This document shows, piece after piece, positions 6,323 to 7,337 of a DNA stretch of 7,337 nt. The stretch covers positions 1 through 7,337 of the forward strand of contig JAFVYX010000119.1 in NCBI GenBank assembly GCA_017500625.1, in the 5' to 3' direction. Origin of the DNA: Clostridia bacterium (lineage in GTDB: Bacteria > Bacillota_A > Clostridia > Oscillospirales > CAG-272). A program made the position numbers and the translations under genes. Below the pieces are notes generated by a model, which saw nothing but the letters and a program-made list of their open reading frames with translations, was not told where the DNA came from and did not search any database. Each line of letters starts with the position of its first letter. The stretch's first letter is position 1.

Positions 6323-6781
6323 TTACAGTGCCTTCATAAGCAGATATTTTTGGCTTCCGACGGGAATGTCGGGCAGACTTCCAATGACCTCATAGCCGTG
6401 CTTTTTGTAAAATTCCGGCGCCTGCCAGCTCATGGTGTCAAGGTGAACGTGGTGGCACCCACGGCGCACCGCCTCCTCCTCGGCCGTGCGCAAGAGCCGC
6501 GAGCCGATCCCCCTGCCGCGGCAGTCCTCCCGCACCCACAAAATATCCACGTACAGCCACCCCCAATACGTACCGCCGAGAAGGCCGCCGACGATCGCGC
6601 CGCGCTCATCGTGCTCCACAAGATGGAGGGGCGTGTGACCGTCTTCCCCCACGGCCGCATCGTTGAATTGGCGGAGCGCCTCCCGTATATGCGCGATTTC
6701 GTTTTCGGTGGGCGAGTGGTTCCTATCGTCACCTCGTTGATTTTTGGGATTGGATGAGTCATTATATACCACACGGGCCAT
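6323..6781 (-). CDS. GNAT-family N-acetyltransferase (5' end uncertain)
   Basis: From the ATG at 6781 this gives 152 residues. The acetyl-CoA-binding core of the GNAT fold is clear: a beta-strand WLYVDILWV (about 75-83) followed by the pyrophosphate loop RGRGIG (88-93) and helix SRLLRTAEEEAVRRG. The strand VHLDTMSW (112-119) and QAPEFYKKHGYEVIG (120-134) then give the typical C-terminal GNAT motif. The acceptor substrate is unknown. The start is doubtful. No Shine-Dalgarno precedes the ATG, a promoter-like TTGACT-N17-TATATA overlaps the first codons, and the first 22 residues (hydrophilic, Asn/Asp/Arg-rich) lack the beta-1 strand expected in a GNAT. That strand-like sequence appears instead in the neighbouring frame (VTIGTT, about 6715-6732), which suggests a one-base indel or a misplaced start. 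The gene is convergent with the YwaF-like gene and shares its terminator. Confidence 0.82.
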   Translation of the reverse strand: MARVVYNDSSNPKNQRGDDRNHSPTENEIAHIREALRQFNDAAVGEDGHTPLHLVEHDERGAIVGGLLGGTYWGWLYVDILWVREDCRGRGIGSRLLRTAEEEAVRRGCHHVHLDTMSWQAPEFYKKHGYEVIGSLPDIPVGSQKYLLMKAL

Positions 6782-6791
6782 CAAAAGTCAA
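6763..6791 (-). promoter_or_regulatory. Promoter-like sequence overlapping the GNAT 5' end
   Basis: On the minus strand, TTGACT (6791-6786) is followed by 17 bases and TATATA (6768-6763), with an overlapping TATAAT (6766-6761) at a 19-base spacing. It carries the same GTGTGG just before the -10 as the GH28-like promoter. Transcription would start near 6754, inside the coding sequence as annotated from the ATG at 6781. Either the start is wrong or this match is fortuitous. Confidence 0.5.
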
Positions 6792-6812
6792 CCGAATGCC
6801 GCCGTGGGGCGC

Positions 6813-7337
6813 TCAAGGGGCTTGGGTGCCTTCTCTTTTGCGCGACAACCGCGCGTGGATCCCACGGTACGAAAGACCCAGCAGGTAGAGGAGGATCAAG
6901 AAGAAAACAACCCAGTAAAAGGAGCCGATCTTCGGCGGCCATTTGGCAATAAAGCCGAAGAGCCCCACCTCCGAATAAAAGTCCATAAAAAAGTAAGGGT
7001 AAGGGTCGCCACGGCCAAAGTCCACCCGCAAAAGGCACAAGATCCCGGCGAAAACGAAGTAAAGGAAGGGCGGGATCAGCGTGAGGGGAACCGCGCCCTT
7101 GTCAATGCGGGCGATCTGCCGATCGGTAAAGAAATCAAAAACCGACAAAAGGGGCACCGCAACGTGCGTTACAATGCTGGCAAACGTCCACACGTTAAAA
7201 TCGGCAAAGGGGGCCAGCACCGAGCAAAAAATAAGGCCGGTAACGGTGATGGACACCGTAAAAATATACTTGAACGCGCTGACCGTCCTCCACTGTCTCT
7301 CGGTGGCGCGTCCCCGCAGCAGCATCACGGCAAAAAC
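6813..7337 (-). CDS. Pr6Pr/AIG1-like membrane protein (partial, N-terminus beyond right edge)
   Basis: The last 174 residues are visible and the frame stays open to base 7337. The GTG and ATG codons near 7325-7328 are probably internal, because the sequence upstream (VFAVMLL) reads as the end of another membrane helix. Four further hydrophobic segments follow: AFKYIFTVSITVTGLIF, WTFASIVTHVAVPLLSVFDFF, VPLTLIPPFLYFVFAGILCLL and SFYWVVFFLILLYLLGL, then a basic tail. The histidine and aspartate in VTHVAVPLLSVFDFF (His codon 7164-7166, Asp codon 7134-7136) match the conserved H-x3-P-x6-D pattern I associate with bacterial Pr6Pr proteins, relatives of eukaryotic AIG1/ADTRP membrane hydrolases. The bacterial function is unknown, and a lipid or ester hydrolase role is inference. 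The second catalytic residue of AIG1, a threonine, would lie outside the window. The gene ends 31 bases before the GNAT ATG, with no visible terminator between. Confidence 0.7.
   Translation of the reverse strand, partial: VFAVMLLRGRATERQWRTVSAFKYIFTVSITVTGLIFCSVLAPFADFNVWTFASIVTHVAVPLLSVFDFFTDRQIARIDKGAVPLTLIPPFLYFVFAGILCLLRVDFGRGDPYPYFFMDFYSEVGLFGFIAKWPPKIGSFYWVVFFLILLYLLGLSYRGIHARLSRKREGTQAP

Noticed and set aside
6430..6774. 114-codon minus-strand frame overlapping the GNAT gene
   Set aside because: Most of it is an Arg/Ser/Ala-rich shadow with no fold; only its first residues (VTIGTT) are of interest, as possible displaced GNAT sequence.
6782..6784. TTG as the GNAT start, one codon before the ATG
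   Set aside because: An ATG follows directly and neither codon has a Shine-Dalgarno; the ATG is the simpler choice.
7326..7328. GTG near the right edge as the start of the Pr6Pr-like protein
   Set aside because: The frame stays open to the edge with hydrophobic residues upstream, and family members have additional N-terminal helices, so the gene is treated as truncated by the window.

Overview
The window looks like chromosomal DNA of a fairly GC-rich, low-repeat Firmicute, most likely an uncultured Clostridia member of the gut type. This is an inference from three things: strong AGGAGG-like ribosome binding sites, TTGACA/TATAAT promoters with an extended -10, and the gene families present (YwaF-type and Pr6Pr-type membrane proteins, a cytoplasmic GH28-like protein). 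No rRNA, tRNA, mobile element, CRISPR array or phage gene is visible. I found no clearly new multi-gene system. The least explained locus is a small cysteine-rich protein paired with a TMEM164/YwaF-like membrane protein.

Left part (1-3700, minus strand): an operon for a 2-oxoacid dehydrogenase complex, transcribed right to left as E2 (lipoyl acyltransferase), E3 (dihydrolipoamide dehydrogenase), E1 (thiamine-diphosphate decarboxylase, cut by the left edge). The spacers are 12 and 21 bases. A near-consensus promoter sits about 60 bases upstream of E2. Together the products would convert a 2-oxoacid (probably pyruvate; acetoin or a branched-chain substrate cannot be excluded) plus CoA and NAD+ to acyl-CoA, CO2 and NADH.

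Middle (3700-5200): a single-gene unit on the minus strand encodes a GH28-like parallel beta-helix protein without a signal peptide. It has its own promoter, a dyad over the -35 box that may be an operator, and an intrinsic terminator directly after its stop. Its promoter is divergent from that of the next operon.

Right part (5140-7337): a plus-strand two-gene operon carries the 83-residue Cys-rich protein and the seven-helix YwaF/TMEM164-like membrane protein. It ends at a strong hairpin that can terminate in both directions. Convergent to it on the minus strand are a GNAT acetyltransferase, whose 5' end is doubtful, and a Pr6Pr/AIG1-like membrane protein cut by the right edge. The intergenic stretches are short and are accounted for by promoters and terminators.
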